DNA from: CAIUPE01 sp037131735
GTDB taxonomy: Bacteria > Pseudomonadota > Alphaproteobacteria > Rhizobiales > Beijerinckiaceae
Direction of reading: 5' to 3'
Length of the DNA: 63,948 bases
Assembly: GCA_037131735.1 (NCBI GenBank)
Contig: JBAXQM010000013.1
Coordinates: 1 to 63,948 of the forward strand
A program made the position numbers and the translations under genes. Positions 63,016 to 63,948 of the stretch are shown here, one piece after another (position 1 is the first letter of the stretch; each line of letters begins with the position of its first letter). Below the pieces are notes generated by a model that did not search any database, was not told the origin of the DNA, and saw only the letters and a program-made list of their open reading frames with translations.

Positions 63016-63597
63016 TTAGGGAGTTTTGGGCTGTCCATCCTGTCCGGATTGCCCCTCGGCTGGCGTTGCGCCTGAAAGTGCCTTGGCCTTCAGTTTTTCG
63101 AGAAAGCCCGCATCGGTTGGCAAAAGCGCTATGAGCTGGTCGCCTGATTCTTTGAGAAGGGGGCGCATTTTCGCGTCGCGGACCCAGTCCGGATATTGTT
63201 TCTCGCCAACGAGCTTGTCGAAGAACAGGAAGGCGACGGCGGCAATCAGAAAACCTCGGGCTGCACCGAATAAAAAGCCAAGCGTGCGATCAAGCGCGCC
63301 AATGCTTGAATCGAGAATAGCATCCGACAATTTGACGGTGATCATCGTAACGATCACAAGCGTTACGAGAAATACAGCGGCAATGGCGGCGGCGAGCGCA
63401 ATCTGGCGGTTGGCAATATGCGGTTCCAGGAAGGCCAGAACTTGCGGATGGAAGGCATAGGCCGCAACGGCCGCAATTACCCAGGAGCCAATAGCGAGGA
63501 CCTCACGGGTAAAGCCGCGAACAGAGGCGAGGAGTGCCGAAAGGAGAACAATGCCGATCACAAGTAGATCGAGCAGGCTGATCGGTAGTTGGCTCAT
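63016..63597 (-). CDS. cvpA: CvpA-family membrane protein
   Basis: This 193-residue inner-membrane protein has four predicted helices (about 8-25, 30-50, 65-90 and 100-120). The C-terminal tail is soluble and Gln/Gly/Pro-rich. The motifs ASVRGFTREVLAIGSW and DRTLGFLFGAARGFLI are typical of CvpA. CvpA is needed for colicin V production in E. coli; its molecular role is not settled. It lies between radA and purF. Confidence 0.92.
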   Translation of the reverse strand: MSQLPISLLDLLVIGIVLLSALLASVRGFTREVLAIGSWVIAAVAAYAFHPQVLAFLEPHIANRQIALAAAIAAVFLVTLVIVTMITVKLSDAILDSSIGALDRTLGFLFGAARGFLIAAVAFLFFDKLVGEKQYPDWVRDAKMRPLLKESGDQLIALLPTDAGFLEKLKAKALSGATPAEGQSGQDGQPKTP

Positions 63598-63692
63598 CTC
63601 TCTTCCATTTCCTTTGATGCTTGGCGCGCAACCCGGCGCTTATAATCGCAGCCAAGGGCCGCGTCACGCCTCTTTCGTCAACTGCGTGGTCT

Positions 63693-63948
63693 TTACCCTG
63701 CGCGTGGCGCTTTCTTTCCCGCAATGATCGAGGTGACCAGATCGGCCGCATCGGCGATTGATGCCACCGAGAGCGGAGAGGGGCCTGCGGCTTCCGCCCC
63801 CGCTTTCGGAATAACGGCCGAGGCAAAGCCGAGTTTTGCGGCCTCTTTGAGGCGGGCCGCCACTTGACCCACTGGGCGTAACGCCCCGGTAAGGCCAACC
63901 TCACCCATATAAACGCGCGTCGCGGGTAAAGGTGTCGCGCTTAACGAG
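63693..63948 (-). CDS. radA: DNA repair protein RadA, C-terminal part (cut by window end)
   Basis: The frame stays open to the window end. The visible 84 residues include SATPLPATRVYMGEVGLTG and RPVGQVAARLKEAAKLGF, which match the Lon-like C-terminal domain of RadA/Sms, a RecA-related helicase active in branch migration. The C-terminus ends with a basic tail. The ATPase and zinc-finger parts lie outside the window. It is followed by cvpA. Confidence 0.88.
   Translation of the reverse strand, partial: SLSATPLPATRVYMGEVGLTGALRPVGQVAARLKEAAKLGFASAVIPKAGAEAAGPSPLSVASIADAADLVTSIIAGKKAPRAG

Noticed and set aside
1..63948. CRISPR array, insertion sequence or prophage
   Set aside because: No regularly spaced repeats, transposase, integrase or phage structural genes were seen on either strand.

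Overview
The window is ordinary chromosomal DNA of an alphaproteobacterium, most likely of the order Hyphomicrobiales (Rhizobiales), with moderate GC content. I infer this from gene content and order: rpoZ-rsh-pyrE-pdxJ-acpS-lepB-rnc-era-recO-parC; a DUF6163-type membrane protein next to an LdtR-type MarR regulator and an L,D-transpeptidase; fliX divergent from flgI; a DksA with one cysteine; a HemB without zinc-site cysteines; and TTAA-N7-TTAAC (CtrA-type) motifs. Some features resemble Beijerinckiaceae and Bradyrhizobiaceae, but genus cannot be fixed from the sequence alone. No insertion sequence, prophage, integrase or CRISPR array was seen.

Layout. 0-6.4 kb: the first codons of a leftward exported protein behind a Pho-box-like site (probably pstS), a KdpE/KdpD-like two-component pair facing away from the potassium transporter gene kup, and the magnesium transporter gene mgtE. 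6.5-12.2 kb: a GH25 lysozyme lipoprotein, then flagellin, a FlaG-like protein, a FlgN-like protein, flgJ and flgI on the minus strand with fliX divergent; two CtrA-type boxes lie in this segment. 12.4-16.1 kb: dksA, ribA, a family 5 uracil-DNA glycosylase, a NYN-domain protein and rpoZ. 16.2-25.9 kb: a long rightward housekeeping run from rsh to parC. 25.9-31.1 kb: bpt, a CAP-domain lipoprotein, hemB, and the cell-envelope module DUF6163-ldtR-ldtP with candidate operators. 31.1-36.4 kb: an AsmA protein, acetoacetyl-CoA synthetase and two adjacent unrecognised genes. 36.7-46.1 kb: a galactoside catabolic cassette (AraC regulator divergent from an ABC importer, GH36 alpha-galactosidase, ABC ATPase and GH42 beta-galactosidase), bounded on the right by tRNA-Gln(CUG). 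46.4-50.7 kb: an RND efflux adaptor and pump. 50.7-63.9 kb: an orphan receiver, a Ppx/GppA phosphatase, rlmE, guaB, rsmB, guaA, slyX, an NnrU-type membrane protein, a YfgM-like protein, der, an SDR, purF, cvpA and the 3' part of radA.

How the parts work together. The stringent response (rsh, rpoZ, dksA) and purine synthesis (purF, guaB, guaA) lie in the same 64 kb, so both ppGpp production and its targets are represented. The galactoside cassette reads as one regulated unit: import by a CUT1 ABC transporter, then cytoplasmic cleavage of alpha- and beta-galactosidic bonds. LdtR is likely to control itself and ldtP through nearby inverted repeats. The best candidates for new biology are the two uncharacterised genes at 35.0-36.4 kb, the KdpDE-like pair without kdpFABC beside kup, the LdtR and AraC operator candidates, and the GH25 lipoprotein beside flagellar genes whose FlgJ has no muramidase domain.
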